The notes under the pieces: generated by a model
Told to the model about the DNA's origin: nothing
Database searches by the model: none
The model's input: only the letters and a program-made list of their open reading frames with translations
Part shown: in pieces, positions 21,738 to 35,405 of the stretch
Layout: every line of letters begins with the position of its first letter
Position numbering within the stretch: the stretch's first letter is position 1
Assembly: GCA_001465935.1 (NCBI GenBank)
Contig: LNKV01000008.1
Span: 248,001 to 312,000 of the forward strand
DNA: 64,000 nucleotides
Direction of reading: 5' to 3'
Origin: Clarireedia homoeocarpa
Lineage: Eukaryota > Ascomycota > Leotiomycetes > Helotiales > Rutstroemiaceae
Translations under genes and position numbers: made by a program

Positions 21738-24700
21738 TCAAATATCCACTGATACCTTCTTGGCAGTATCCGTACTCCCAACCGATGCATTTGTACCGCG
21801 ACGACCATGTGTACCGACGAATTTAGTTTTAGGTTTCTTTCGAATCATGGTGAGACCCTCATCACTATCTGAGTCATCGTCCGCATTTATGGACATGTCC
21901 CCATCGCCATTGTAACCTTCTTCGTCCGTATCGGAATAAGGCCGGATGGCATAATGATCATCCGATGTAATAGGAGTTTCCTCCTCGACAGATGTTTCTT
22001 TGGAGACTGGCGGTGTCAAAGTATCTGGGGTATTGATGGCAGTATATACAGTTTCCAGGGGACAGACACCTGGAGCATGAAGCATATCCCCTTCCCCATC
22101 GGCAGAAACAGAAGACGCGCCAGAGACCAGAGCGGGTAATGATGGCACAGATGGAAAGATTTGTTCTTGTGAACCGAGGGCAACCGAAGAAATGGGCGAA
22201 TTGGTATCTGAAGGTGAGGTGGTTGGAGATAGAACACTTGTTGAATTAACCGAGCTGTACGAACGAGCACGTTTGGCTGCCTCTTCTTGTTGTTGGGCAA
22301 ATTCATCGTCATCGGGAGATGGAGGACAGTCCTTATGCGCAAAGGTTTCGACTTTCAGGTTCGAACTTTGAAATTCAAGTCTTTTCGCATTGGCATCTGC
22401 TTCAATTTTTCTCCTTCTGTCCAATTGTTCTTGAGCTCTCTGAAATGATTCAGGTGTACTTGCGCCGTAGGCTCGGGGCGTGGGGGTCTTTCCTTCCGGA
22501 GTTCGGTTGGCCGTGGCGGGCCTATCGTCAAGAATTGATGCAGCATATTGGGTACTAGTTACATTAGGCGTCGATGCTGACGAAAGAGAGAAATGCTTCT
22601 CGACCATGTATGGCTGGAAGAACAGGGGTGACGGTAAGGGTTTATCGTAATCAGCATGGGTTGGACTGGTATCTATGGAGCGGGACGGACGGGGATGCTC
22701 AAAGTGACCCGGTGCCACTGCTGTACTCATGGCAACGCTAGCGGCTGCATGCTTATCTTCCGCAGCAAATAATCCTCTGTCGACCGATCTAGCCCTCGAT
22801 GCTGTCCCTTCATCAATCTCCATCAAGTATTCTCGACCTCTCGGCTTCCAGAAACTACCGCCAAGAATGTGTCCCATGTGGTCAGTGAATGGGCCCGGCG
22901 TTTTAGGGCATTCATCTTCGGTAGGGGGGCTGCTTGAGAACATGTGGTTCACCGACCGCGAGTATGAGTGGCCTCTATGAACGACTGTCGCAATTGACGC
23001 AGTCCCCGACGTCGTACGCTCCGGTGGACCTGGTCTCGCATCAAAACCTGATGCAGCTGAAACGGATCCGATACGTTTTTTGGGGGTGGCTCCTACCGTG
23101 GAAGAATCTAGGGAAAACTCGGCCGAGAATGGGTTGTTTGGCGCCGAGTCTGGGCTAGCTGTTTGACTTTGTGCTAAGGGATGCCCCGTTGGCTCTTTGT
23201 GATGGTCATTGTGGTTATCGGTGAAGGAGGAGAAGGAGGAGAAGTATGATTCGTCTCCCCTAAGACTGGCTCGACGGACGAGATCGCGTAGCACAGGAGT
23301 CAGAGGAGGGAAGCTGCTTGAATTTTCTGCTCCAGAACTTGTAGCATTACTCGTAGCCCTCTTTCGTGGAATGTCAGTCCGCTCGCTTCGATCGCTTCTC
23401 ATTACGCTGGTGACTTTGCCCAAAGTCTTCTTCAATGTCGATCGAGCTCGTTCTAAGAATGTGATAGGCACGACGGCCCGTTCTAATTCGCTCTTATCAA
23501 CTTCAATTCTGCGTCCAGCTGTCTTGCGTGATGGATCGGTATCATCGAGCCATCCAATAATATTCTCAATGCCACGGATTGTCCATGGATGTCGCTTGAC
23601 TTCTCGAAGCTTCATGCGCTCAGCGGGGTCCTTCATTAGCATTCTTCTCAATAGATCGTATAGCTCCTCATCGATTTCCTCGTACGCGAGATCGGTTTCA
23701 CCTCTATATGGTCCATCCCATGGTCCCATCCGCTTGCTGAAGTTTGCAGTTGGTGTTGCAGGATCAACGGCCCTGAGACGTTTCCTTGGAATATAGACAT
23801 CTTCTTTTGCGATAGCCTTGAAAAGCTGGTACTCGTCCTCCGCCATGAATGGAATACGAGCGTAGATCAAACAGTAGAGGGTGATGCCAAGAGACCAAAC
23901 GTCAATCTGCTCGGTGATCCTGGGCTGCTCGATGTCGAGGTCCGTGTAGCATAGTTCCGGCGCGAAGAAGGCAGGCGTTCCAACTGTCTTGGCTAGCTCG
24001 AGGTCATCATCAAAGTCGGTAGCGTCAGCTTCGGAAATGTTCTCCTCTGCCTCACCTTCCCTGATAGGTCTGCCGAAGTATGAGACACCAAAGTCCGAGA
24101 TTTTTACGCGGTGATCCTTCGTCCAGAGGAGGTTAGCAGGTTTGATGTCTCGGTGAACGATACCTTCGTAGTGTAGATATTCCAAACCTAGAACAGTATC
24201 TCTGAATGCAGATCTCGCTTGGTCGAGGGTAAAGCATGGAACATAAGAATAATCATCTTCGAAAGCGTCGTGTTGAGCCAAACCATCTACTGAAGACATA
24301 TGGGAGATAATGCTATCAGCCATGCTTGGAGATCGACCTCGAAAATGTGGATCTTCTAGGTAAGAGCCATACATTGTCCCCTCAAGAGCAGTAGACGATG
24401 GATTAGAAGAGAGCGGTTGCAAATGATTAACATCATCATCTTCGTTGTCGCTGTCGATCGGGGGGATGTCAAACTCGGTAGGCAATGGGGTATGAGCACG
24501 GGAACTGGGCGCTGTTCGAGCTCGAGAGGTAGCTCTGGAGCCTCTTTGTGATCCAGGGGTTGAACGAGCTAATGACGTATGCGTGTGGGCTTGAGAGACG
24601 TAGGATTCCCGCGTGGTTTGCCGCGATATGCCAGACATTTCAGGGTCCTCTTCATCGTTGCCATGTTCCAAGCTCCAATAGTCAGGGTGACCTTGTGCAA

Positions 24701-25589
24701 GTTGAGACAGTTTCGCTTTCTTCATCTCCTTCAGTCGCCGGCGTCGCTCTATCATGTTGTAGTATTTTTCGTCGTTGCCTGTATCCTCCTCCCCCCTCAT
24801 CTCTCGTTCAATCCTCCGTCGCTCATACAGACATATCTTTGGAATACCTTTTCTGCGCCAGACGATCTCTCCTAATTCCACATGCTCCAGCACCATGTAT
24901 ATCTTCTTCAGTTCTGGATCATCAATAACCTCTATTAAACCGACGACGTTGGGATGCCGAATCTTCTTTAAAATAGCAATTTCCCTCTTTGTCTTATCCT
25001 CGGGCGAGACGGTGACTCTCCCAAGTCTCCGTTTCTTTGAGAATCGCTGTATGATCTTGATCGCAACATACTCCTGAGTCTGCAAACTCCGTGCAAGTTT
25101 GACTTTTCCATGTACACCGCGCCCAATTTCGTCGATGATCTCGTATTGATTGATAAGTTTCCGCCCAGTTATGAAATCCTGTTCGACCTGTGCTTTGTGT
25201 GTCCTGTAGGTAAGAAAAACAAGTCAGTTATTTAGGCATTGCAAGAAATTGGTTGTTTCAGAGGGCAGTGAAGAGAATCCAAGTATCAAATCAAACTGAA
25301 CGGATAAGACGATCGTGTACTCCAGGCTGCGAAGATGTCGCACAAGATAGAACATCCAAAATAGTAAACCGACCCATTGAAATCGCTGCGAACACAGCAA
25401 TCAAGCGAGCCAAAGATCCACTTACTCTCGAACTCTATGCATCTGCAGAGGATGCAGATAGGGGCTGGGGTGAGGAGTTCCATCAGAAATAGATGGGGAT
25501 TGGTGACGATGTAGATTGGGGGGACTGAACAGTCCCGGGCTCGACGCCGGAGTGCTCCCCGCAGTTCTTGGAAGATTTGACAGATCCAT
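21738..25589 (-). CDS. Serine/threonine kinase of the CaMKK / Sak1-Ssp1 (Snf1-activating) type
   Basis: Exon 1 is 25589-25426 and exon 2 is 25203-21738 (GTAAGT donor, CTACAG acceptor); 1,209 residues. A Pro/Ser-rich leader precedes an H-R-V-R-E-T-H-K segment that runs into the kinase N-lobe: G-R-G-V-H-G-K-V loop, catalytic Lys about 104 (V-A-I-K), H-R-D-I-K-P-A-N at 405-412, D-F-G at 425-427 and A-P-E at 469-471. A polar insert of roughly 200 residues sits between hinge and catalytic loop. The long C-terminal tail is Ser/Thr/Pro-rich. Kinases of this type activate AMPK/Snf1 or CaM kinases by phosphorylating the activation loop. I infer a role in glucose or stress signalling. Which of the paralogues it corresponds to is not clear. 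Confidence 0.93.
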
Positions 25590-25623
25590 TGTTGTTGAGT
25601 AGTAGTAAGTCGAGTGCCGACAT
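25483..25623 (-). promoter_or_regulatory. Overlapping upstream ORF at the kinase start
   Basis: An ATG at 25623 in good context (A at -3) lies 34 nt before the kinase ATG (25589), in a different frame. Its 46-codon frame runs past the kinase start and ends at 25483 within kinase exon 1. If it lies in the mRNA, translation of the kinase would need leaky scanning. Confidence 0.5.
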
Positions 25624-26609
25624 GTTTGGTAAAGAAGGTGCCAATCTTTGCCTCAAATGAGTCGGAATCAAGTTATGACGCTTATCAGCACGACATAATT
25701 CGTTGTCGTAGTGGTTGCGGAGGAGGGCGGGAGAGGATAGGTCGGTCGTGATTTGAAGCGGTGATGTGATTGATATATACTATGCGAATTGTGGATGATG
25801 ATTGAGAGTCGGATGTTGTTGGGAGGAGGCAGTGATGAGGTCGGTGTATGTGGGCGGAGGTGGTCGTCTGGTCGTCTGGTCGGTCGGCGTTGGGGTTGGG
25901 GGGTTGTATGGGGGAGGCCGTGTATCCTTTGTATTTGGTTGATTGAAGTACCGCAGATGATGGACGTCAAAAAAAGGTGGTGGTGAGGGTAGCGAGGAGA
26001 TGATAGATTATGGGATCCTTAGTGGGTATGGGAAGGGTAAGTCCTTTTGGTGGAGAAGGCAAGACTAAACAGTCATGGTGGGCTCGGTTGCTCGGTGGCT
26101 CGGGTGGGTTGGGCCTGCGCGGTGACTGATTCGACTGATTCGATTATCGATTGTCCGTGCTCCTTTTTTCCTCGACTTCGTAGAGAAGAGAATGGATGGA
26201 GGGATGGATTGATGGGTTGATGGGTGGATGCGTGGATGCGTGGATGCGTGGATGGGGAGAGGGAGGGATGTGCCGGAAGAAAGGTGTCACACTCTTTTCT
26301 TTCTGGTCCCTCGATTTCTCTTTCTTTTTCGCTTTCCCTTTGCCTGCCCTTTGCCTTTCCCTTTCCCTTTTCCAAATTCGATAACCTTACCCTTACTAGC
26401 CGAGTCTGGCCGGCCCCGGCGGTTGTTTGGTGCCTTTTGGTGAAACCCTTCCAAAGTGGTGAGAGTAAGAACTACGACTACCTGGGTAGTAGATGTGAGA
26501 AAGGTTGCGCGAGGAAAATGACTGGGTCCCGCTTCGAGTCAAGAAGGTGCAAGGTAAATGCCGTCCGTGGTACAGCACAGTACGTATTTCTTTTGCGCTT
26601 CTCCCAGCC

Positions 26610-26649
<40 letters not shown>
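26610..26649 (+). repeat. (GAT)n microsatellite, about 13 units
   Basis: Uninterrupted trinucleotide run upstream of the kinase gene. Confidence 0.95.
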
Positions 26650-26651
<2 letters not shown>

Positions 26652-26894
26652 TCTATGGTCATAACCTTGATATATGGGTCGCTCAATCTAGATTTTCGTG
26701 AAGCTATTCAGACGAGATGTTGACTTTGACCAACAGAAAGGTTAACTTTAAATGAACCAAAGAAAGAATGGGAGAAGTGGTCGGATAACATGGTGGTAAA
26801 GAGGAAATACCATTCAAAGAAGAGAATCGACCACTCATCTTCCCTCCTCTCCTCTCCTTTCTCCTTCTTTCTCTTCTTTGGGCTCATACTCTTG

Positions 26895-26926
26895 CAGATG
26901 CAGATACAGATACAGATACAGATACA
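26895..26926 (+). repeat. (CAGATA)n microsatellite
   Basis: About five hexamer units, the first one diverged. Confidence 0.9.
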
Positions 26927-27048
26927 AAACACAAAATGCTACTTTGATGCGTGACGCGATTGCAAGGAAATACGTCTTTAGCGCAGCACACGCTTTCCAT
27001 TCTCCGAATCTTCTTTTGCATGCAATAATTCTGATGCCGCAGGAACAA

Positions 27049-27076
27049 TATCCATATCCATATCCATATCCATATC
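27049..27076 (+). repeat. (ATATCC)n microsatellite
   Basis: About 4.5 hexamer units. Confidence 0.9.
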
Positions 27077-28372
27077 GATATTAATTCTTACAGCCGTACT
27101 CATGCTCCCGCTCCCTCCCTCATCCTCGCCCTCAGACTCGGAAGCGTCTCAATATCATGCATCCTCAATCGAACCTTAAACAGCACGCCAGAATTCCCCT
27201 CTGGATTAATTCCCTCAATTCTGATGCATCTGAGTGGTCGTGAGTTAGTTGCAGTGTATGCCCAGATGTCCTTTTAAGCTAACTTTTTGATACTGGCGAA
27301 GCTGCTGATGAAAGGAAACAGTTCGCCGGAATAATCGACCAATGATCGGTTTCCTTGCCATTCAATAAAATTGATTTGTCGATCTGCTGCTCAGATACTT
27401 TGTATTAACCACTTACGCTGCCCGGATAATCTCATCATTGGTACAAGCAGACTTTCGAATTAAGCGTGGATATCTCCGTCAAAAGAAATGCATTCAAACT
27501 GTATGTCGTATGTTTTAGCCCTCACACGCTTCTAACCTCTCTTGAAGATGCATGGCTGATATGTGGCTTGGAATGAGGGTGCAGGTTACGCTGGACTCAC
27601 GAATTCGGCTCCAACCGCAACGCAGATCTCTCTTCGTCGTGTAGCGATATTCATCATCAAGCAAAAAAGACAAAGGATTGCTTTCATTTTTCCTTCCCGT
27701 CTCTCCTCTGCTACCTTTGCACGATCCCGTTTCATGACTAAGTCAAAGTCAAGTGTCTTGGTAAGTAAGACCACAATTAGAGAGCCCTAGAAAGGTACCT
27801 ACCTACCCTACTGCGACTGTAGGTCGATCTTCCAGGTTGTCTTTAATGCAAGCATGATGCAAGAAATAAGTCTTTTCTTTTCTTTTTTCCCTTGCCCGGA
27901 AACTCCTAACCAACGATCTTCTTCATGAACTCCGTCCTATCTTAATGTCTTGACTGCACGTGTCAGAAAGGAGATGCCGGACTTTCTGCGCTTAGTATCA
28001 TTGCCGTTTATCAATATCAAATTTTGCCTATTCAACTATATCGCCATTTCGAAAGGTTGCACAGATATTCAAAGGAGAAAGAAGACCTTGAGGCAACGTC
28101 AAAAAATGGTTTTCTTACATAGCCGCAATAAGAAATCGAAAAAGACTGGTTTTAAGCTTCTCATCCCTCCCTACCTTCCTTAGTATCCATCCATCCCCCC
28201 CATACATCGCATCGGCTGTCGTGCGACCCCCTTCTAAGACGGCACATCACCACATCGCCCAACAAAGGGAAACGAGCCCAGCAACGCATCCTTTTTTTCA
28301 AGCCCCTCCTCCCGTCTTTGGAAAAATGCGGAGAAGAAGAAGAAGCGAAACCCGATCCTCTGCAATTCTTAG

Positions 28373-28398
28373 CTGCTCCTGCTCCTGCTCCTGCTCCT
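28373..28398 (+). repeat. (GCTCCT)n microsatellite
   Basis: About four hexamer units. Confidence 0.85.
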
Positions 28399-29431
28399 GA
28401 TGCACTTCCCGTGTCACCAATCCGAGTACTGTAACCTCCTAAGTATTTTTTTTACCTACCTATCCTATCCTATCTAGATCGAGTTTGGCAAACCTTTCCC
28501 CTACTCCGTACAATACCATATTCCCCCATAAATTTGCAGAATCCTCCAATCCATACGAAGTACAATAGCTGTGGCTGCAAACCCCAAACTGGTGCGAAGC
28601 TGGCGCCATGCAGAACAAGCTACTACGCCACGCCGGTTCACCGGGCACATTTTGAATTGGATTGACCAATTGCAGATATCATGCATTCTCTTTATTCCCT
28701 ACCCTTGACCCATCCTACGGCAATAAAAACCGAGAAAGTTAACAGTAAGAGAGAAAAATGAACAGTCGTTAAATTATGATGATGCTTTCGAATATGAGAT
28801 GGTGCGAGAAACAAATCGTACGACTTGTATACAGGACATCACCTTACTCACTTACGACGCTGTGTCCTCGTCCTTTGTGCTTGTTCATGGAGGGGTAAAA
28901 TAGTCATGGTCAGGTCACTGCCCAGCAATCTTATGGTTGACTAGGTATGCACTGCGCTGCACTACACCCATTTTCCTTTGATAACTAAGTAAAGTCTGAC
29001 GTAGTAATTCTCCAATCCTCCAATCAATCAACCAATCAACCAATCAACCAATCCCCCTCTTGTGAAAGATTGCTCTCCCAAACCACTAAGTAAACGAGAA
29101 GTGGCATCCGCTTTCGCTCTGGCCATCCGCTTTCGCTCTCGCCATACTTCGTATGCAAATTCGAATCGAGTTGCATTCGGCCCTCCATCGTCCCTTGCTC
29201 TTCTTACCTGCACAAAGAATAAGAACGCACCCGAGCTTCCTTGACCATTATCATGCAGGATCGCTTTACGGCCCGAGTGCAACTCCTTGGATCTTGGAAA
29301 CCCTCCGTTTCTTTTTCTCTCGCCTCTGCATCGCATCATCTATCCTTCACACACAAAATCATTAACCTGATTTATCCAAACAGATCTCGTTTTAGAGTTT
29401 CCAGCCACAGACCAAAAATCAAAATAAAATG

Positions 29432-29475
29432 CACGGTTGCGGTAGCGGTCGCGGTTGCGGTTGCGTTTGCGGTTG
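29432..29475 (+). repeat. Imperfect (GCGGTT)n repeat
   Basis: Seven hexamer-like units with some substitutions. Confidence 0.85.
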
Positions 29476-30435
29476 ATATCGGCTACTACATGCGCTGGGT
29501 GATGGATGAATCTGCGTCTGCATATGGCTTTTTACCTCCTGTAAAGTAATTACAGCAGTAGGGATCTTGAAAGGCGATGAACCCAACGCAGTCCAAAAAG
29601 TATCGTGAATCGTCGAATTTACCTCGAATCGAATCGGGATATATTGGGAGCGGAGGGGAAGGGGTCAATCTGACTTGTATTTGGTATATTTCCCCGACGT
29701 CAAAGTGGAGGCTATTCCGTCATGCACGACTTCACGATACTGTACAGGGAGATCGATAGCTTACTGTATTGGTCTCGGGTTTGGAATAAATTCACGCAGT
29801 TACTATCTATGTACGTATATGGAGCAGGCCATAATGACGGCGCTACTGTATGTACGCTGCATTCGATATTTTTATTCTCCTAATCAGATGAGATTGCATT
29901 TTACCAGTTTGGTTAGGTGATTGGTCTCTCCATATTCACTTCCTCCCCCTATTTCCCAATTACCCAATTCGTTCATCGTCAATATCTACGACTGTCAACG
30001 TCCATTTTACAGCTATCATCCATTTCTATCCAACTTATGTGCATCCTTCTCTCCTTCTACCCCATCTGCATCTGACTATCCTCCCTCTCCCTCATGTTTC
30101 CCAAGTAAAATATTTCGCCTCCGCACTCCTTCCACATACATCTCCGAACTTGCCCGTCGTCCTACACGATACATCATATTTTCCTGCTTCCGCTTCCACC
30201 CATTTTCCCTTTTTCTTTTCCCTTTTTCTCCGATACTGTTCACAACACCCATGGTCTACAATATTACTTGCTATATTACTCTTACATAAACCAACTACCC
30301 CTAGTACTTGTACTATGACTAGACTAGAACAAGTAGATACCGATCATCGCACCCATTTTGATACACCACATCTAACATGCACATGCATACTACACGCTAC
30401 CGTGCTTTTCCTCCTCGCCATGCGCGCAGCGGCTT

Positions 30436-30459
30436 GACGGCGACGGCGACGGCGACGGC
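30436..30459 (+). repeat. (ACGGCG)n microsatellite
   Basis: About four units. Confidence 0.85.
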
Positions 30460-31949
30460 TCTGTTTCGGGGGTGATGGTTGTATAATAAACAGACAGCAA
30501 GCATACTGTGGCATACCAATACCAATACCATTACCGTACGTAGGCAGGTAGGTAGGTAGCACAGCGAATAACGCACCCACGGGGTTCAGAGCGCGATGAT
30601 GATGCCATTCTACTGTATGCATGTGACTCACTTAACCCATACAGTAAGTAAGTAGTATGCACATCTCAAAATGCATACTAACTTTAACTTGCAGCGAGCA
30701 CTCACTTTGACAATGACCCCCCCTACGGTAAGTAAGTGAGTGAGTGAGTGAGTGGTAGAACTACAGTAATTTGGAGTCAAAAGATAAAAACCTATGTACA
30801 GTATGCATCAAGGGCACACAAAAAGGAGTTTGGGTCTAGGGTCCAGCTAGGGGTGCTTTCTTTCTTTTCTTTTGTTTTGTTTTGTTTTCTTCTCTCATCT
30901 TGTACAAGTGACGGTTTTTTTCTCTCTTGGTAAGTTAGAATACAAGTACGTATATGTAGCTTTATGTCACTATTCCCAGATTACTGCAACTACAACTGCG
31001 ACTACAACTGCAACTACAACTGCAATGCAGTACGTACTTGTACTATAGGAAGAGGCAGAGGGAGAAAAAGAGGAGCACGTACAGCGGGGCAAAGGAAGAA
31101 AAGGAAAAATTAAAAAAACGGGTATGCATGCATAAGCAGGGTCTATCTGCCTATCTACCCGTCTAGAGTATCTCTTTACAGTACAGTAGCAAGTACTATA
31201 ACCTGGAAGAAAGTGGAAAAAAGAAAAAAGAAAAAAAGAGTGGTCTGAGATGACGTCAATGAAGCTATTTTGTTTTTGGATAACTATGGGTCTCTCTCTC
31301 TCTCTCACTCTCTCTCTTTTTTGCTTTCTTGCAATCCAGGATGGAGAAAAAGAGAGACTGAATGCGATGCGATGTGCTGTGATGTGATGTGATGTGATGT
31401 GAGTGAAATAAGCTGCATTTTCTGGGGTAAAATTTGGGGTGCTGTCTGTGTGTGTGCGTGCACCACTTACTTACTGATTGATAGATAGATATTAGGGGAC
31501 TGACTGCTGACTGCTGACTTGCACGTTACGCTTCGCTGTCGATGTATCTATCTATCATATTATTTATATTTATGAAGGTGGAATAAAAAGAGATCTATCA
31601 TATTCAAACGTGCAACCTCCCTCTCATGGCACATCTATCTTCCTCTAGAAGTCATCCGACAGAAACCATCTCTACCCTTTCTCTTCCTTCTTTTGTGCAT
31701 CCATTTCCATCCACGCACGGGTTCAGTTCGCCTCCCTCCTAATCTACTTCGTACCCGTAGAACTATTTCCGTCTTGTACGGAAAATGTCCATGCGCAAGT
31801 ATGCTTGCTTATCTTTTCACATGTCAACACCAACCAATTTGGACTGGGATTTCCACAGAGCCTGAGACATTTGTCTCGGATTTTTTTACAACCTCAAGTG
31901 TGGCTTGTACGGGGTGTTTTTCTAGAAAATGGTGTATGGATGGATGGAT

Positions 31950-32034
31950 GAGAAAGGAAAAGGGAAGGGAAGGGAAGGAGAGGAGAGGAAAGGAGAGGAA
32001 AGGAAAGGAGAGGAAAGGAAAGGAAAGGAAAAGA
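31950..32034 (+). repeat. Purine tract of GGAAA/GGAGA units
   Basis: About 85 bp almost purely A and G on the plus strand, made of 5-mer units. Such polypurine tracts can form triplex structures. Confidence 0.85.
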
Positions 32035-32714
32035 TGATATTCCGAGAAATAATTTTGCACGGGGAGAGAGAGTAGTATGGGCTCGCAAGGAGCAGGGGAA
32101 GGGATCAACCTTACACCCAAGTTATCTCCCTTTCTATCCAACTGCCCGTTCTTCCTTCGTTATGCTGATAGATAGAACTAGCCAAATTCCCACTCAACTC
32201 CATATCCCTATGTCCAGTCCAGTACGACCATCAACCCCTCCCTCTTTCATCTCTCAGACTCACTCACTCACTCAGCCCACCCTACCCCACCCTGCCTAGT
32301 CGTACGTGTGTGAGTGCGAAAATGTATACGCAAAAGAGTGAAACATATCCCGTCATACCACCCCTCCTCCCTCTCCATTCCTCAAAAGTATAAGAAAAAA
32401 ACATCTAGAAAACTTCCTTTTCCAGCGCGCTGCATAATACATTTGTGCAGACTTTCGGACGAAATGAGTCACCCGCTACCTACACAGCATAGCACATGGA
32501 CGCTACCATCTTGTGTAAACAGAGCCGCGGATCGGGATTGGAGTATCCGGTTGGTTGGTTGGGAATGGATGGACGGGTGGAGATGGGCGGAAATACGGGT
32601 TTGCTTGGGTTTGGATTTGCGTGCAGACTGAGACATGTATATATGGTTGAGACTTCGTGGCAATCGTTTCTGATCTGCTTGCTACTGTATGTGAAGATCA
32701 TTTTCTTTGGTGTG

Positions 32715-32741
32715 GGGATGGGATGGGATGGGATGGGATGG
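32715..32741 (+). repeat. (GGGAT)n microsatellite
   Basis: About five pentamer units. Confidence 0.9.
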
Positions 32742-33913
32742 ATGTCTTCTATTCTTTTATTCGTACGCAATATGCTCGGAGGGGCGAGGAGCCGGGGAGC
32801 ATGTCTTAACGGCGGTAGGGAATGCAGAGCAAGTTCCCGAGTGGCACGGTTGGGTTTGATGGCGTTGATCAGGAGGCTGAGGAGCGGTTTAGCTTGCTGT
32901 GTTTGGAGAGAGTGGCGGGGCAGAACGGGGTGAGGAGATGGACAGATCAAGCAAGACGTATGTATGTATGTATGTATGGGATACTCTTTTCACTTCCAGA
33001 TGTATGTATCAAACAGAACCACCGACGAGCGAGCATACGGAAGCATAGCAATCCAAAGTACCGAGTGGCAACGAGCTGGTGACAAGTGGTGAAACATATG
33101 GTAGTTTTTCCCCCAAAAAATGATTAATTCCAAACGTCAGTTGGAGTTATATACTTGTATCAGCGTCTGGATGCGGATGGAGATATTGACATTCCAGTGC
33201 TGCGTCTGATCGAAACTATAACAGCATAAGAATGACAGTATTCATGATGAGATCAAGTACATCATCCCCCTGTTTTCATCCATCTACGTCACTTCCATAG
33301 TTCCTATCTAAATTTGGATTTCTGAGTTGTACTGTAAATAACACTCTCACGAATACCAAGGCGTCAATACACCTCATCACCTCGCCTTTCATGCCTACCG
33401 GGTGCTCATTTATATCCCTTCTCCTTGAATAAGTAGATCTCGAGTGAGAGAATATCCGCAGCAGGAGCCAGTTAATCTACTTATTGACGACGTCTGAGAA
33501 AGTCCTCAAGAGTCATATGCATGATGTGAGGATATTTCATGTCATACTGTACAAGTCTGTCTCTCTTCAAGCAGACTTCTTCTTTTCAACTCCAGCTCCA
33601 ACAGCCTCTCTTCTCTTCGAAAACATCAACCTCGTATCTTTCTTGCCACCAAGCTGTGAAATCTTTTCTGGGGACTTATATCATCAAGTCATGTTGGAAA
33701 AGCAAGGAGGTGGTGAAACTCCAAGCAGTAATATCAGCAGGCTGTTCCTGCAAACCTCCAGTGTAAGTCCCTTTATAAACCCAAGTTATGGGGAGTCAGA
33801 TCTATAACCAACCACAGACCTAGGGAGAATATATCCACGATTTTCACGAAGCTTCCACACAGTCTCTGAAGACGATTCTCTGCGTCAATCAAAGTCAGTA
33901 CACGCTCCCTCCT

Positions 33914-33933
33914 CCCCCCCCCCCCCCCCCCCC
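33914..33933 (+). repeat. Poly-C run of 20
   Basis: Uninterrupted cytosine run, which is error-prone in sequencing. Confidence 0.95.
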
Positions 33934-34875
33934 TCGGCCAAACAGCAACCTACTCAACAAACGCCGCAGCAGCTGGCACTGTACCTCCATCCACACACTG
34001 CTCAACCCCAGCCAGCCTCAACAACCATCCCATTCCATCCTACCCATCCCCCGGCCCCCGCAGCCCGCTGTATTCCCAACATCGATTCCCGCATCTCATA
34101 TCTCGCTAATACGAAAAAGTCCTTTTGACCTCGAAACTCGCCGACCCCAGCACATTTCCATCCACACCTCGATGTGCAGATGCGCTCACCTCACTCCCTG
34201 GGTATGTTTTTCTTCCTAGATCCTCCTATGATCGATATCCCATCTTTACACATACACAAATCATTTTTTTTATACAGCGCACGAGCACAGCATGTATCAA
34301 TGCGGTTAAGCCCCTGTGATCAGCAACAGACCAAGTAAGTCGCTGGGGAATATATTGTGGGGGGGGTTTACCGCAGTGTGTATATATGTCGATCAGATGT
34401 TTTTGGCCCATGTACATGCATGCAAGGGTGAAGTGTCCCCTAGAACCATGTAGCCATAAATCAATCACTATTTCGATGACAGCTACGGGTGTGCTTGGTC
34501 CACGCGACGGGGGAAGGCGATGCGATGAAGGCTGAGATATGAGAGGAAGGAAGTATGTTGGTGTCTCGATAGAGGAGGCTATGGATAGAGACTAGATGCT
34601 AATAACTATACAATGAGCGAGCGAGTGAACATTCCAGTGAAGCAAGAAGGCAGGAATAGACAAGGATCGAAAGAAATATCAATGAAAGAGCGATATTATA
34701 CAAACCAGCAAGCAAGCAAGCAGACTTGATCATCGAGATATATATAACTTAATGTGATACCAACCAATTTAAAAAAAAAAAAAAAAAACCTCAACTTGAG
34801 CATCCATCACAGATGCGATGCCCTTTTTATACTTAAAATCATATCACATCACCACCGACCTCAAGCTCTCAATTC

Positions 34876-34910
<35 letters not shown>

Positions 34911-34912
34911 TC
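34876..34912 (+). repeat. (CTTT)n microsatellite
   Basis: About nine tetramer units. Confidence 0.93.
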
Positions 34913-34915
34913 CAT

Positions 34916-34979
34916 ACCACATCACCACCTACCACATCACCACCTACCACATCACCACCTACCACATCACCACCTACCA
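34916..34979 (+). repeat. 15-bp tandem repeat (ACCACATCACCACCT), four units
   Basis: Four nearly exact units directly after the CTTT run. Confidence 0.93.
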
Positions 34980-35083
34980 TACATATCAAACCATACCACA
35001 TATCCCTCCCTCCCTCCCCACACCACATATCCCTCCCTCAATCTCAACCAGCCCGCTCCAAATTCCAATCCCTCCCTCCCCAC

Positions 35084-35084
<1 letters not shown>

Positions 35085-35147
<63 letters not shown>
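35085..35147 (+). repeat. (CT)n microsatellite, about 31 units
   Basis: Long uninterrupted dinucleotide run. Confidence 0.95.
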
Positions 35148-35151
<4 letters not shown>

Positions 35152-35385
35152 ACTCACTACATACATACATACCACCAGTTCTACCAAGACAAGCTTTAAT
35201 TTCCAATTTCCAATTCCTTCTTCTTCTTAGTTTTACCTAACTTAACTTAGTATAAGTAAGTAAGTAGATAGATAAATGAATGCCATTGCTCTGGTAGTCT
35301 TGAATCATCATCCCCGTATGTATGTATGTATGGCGGGAGCTATATATGTATATATGCTCTTCTTCGTGCAGTATAATCATCTTTG

Positions 35386-35405
35386 CCCCCCCCCCCCCCC
35401 CCCCC
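35386..35405 (+). repeat. Poly-C run of 20
   Basis: Second 20-base cytosine run of the desert. Confidence 0.95.

Noticed and set aside
21063..21915. Short plus-strand frames near the poly-T run
   Set aside because: Low-complexity and partly antisense to the kinase C-terminus.
34754..35240. 158- and 140-codon frames
   Set aside because: They translate CTTT, 15-bp and CT microsatellites and are not proteins.
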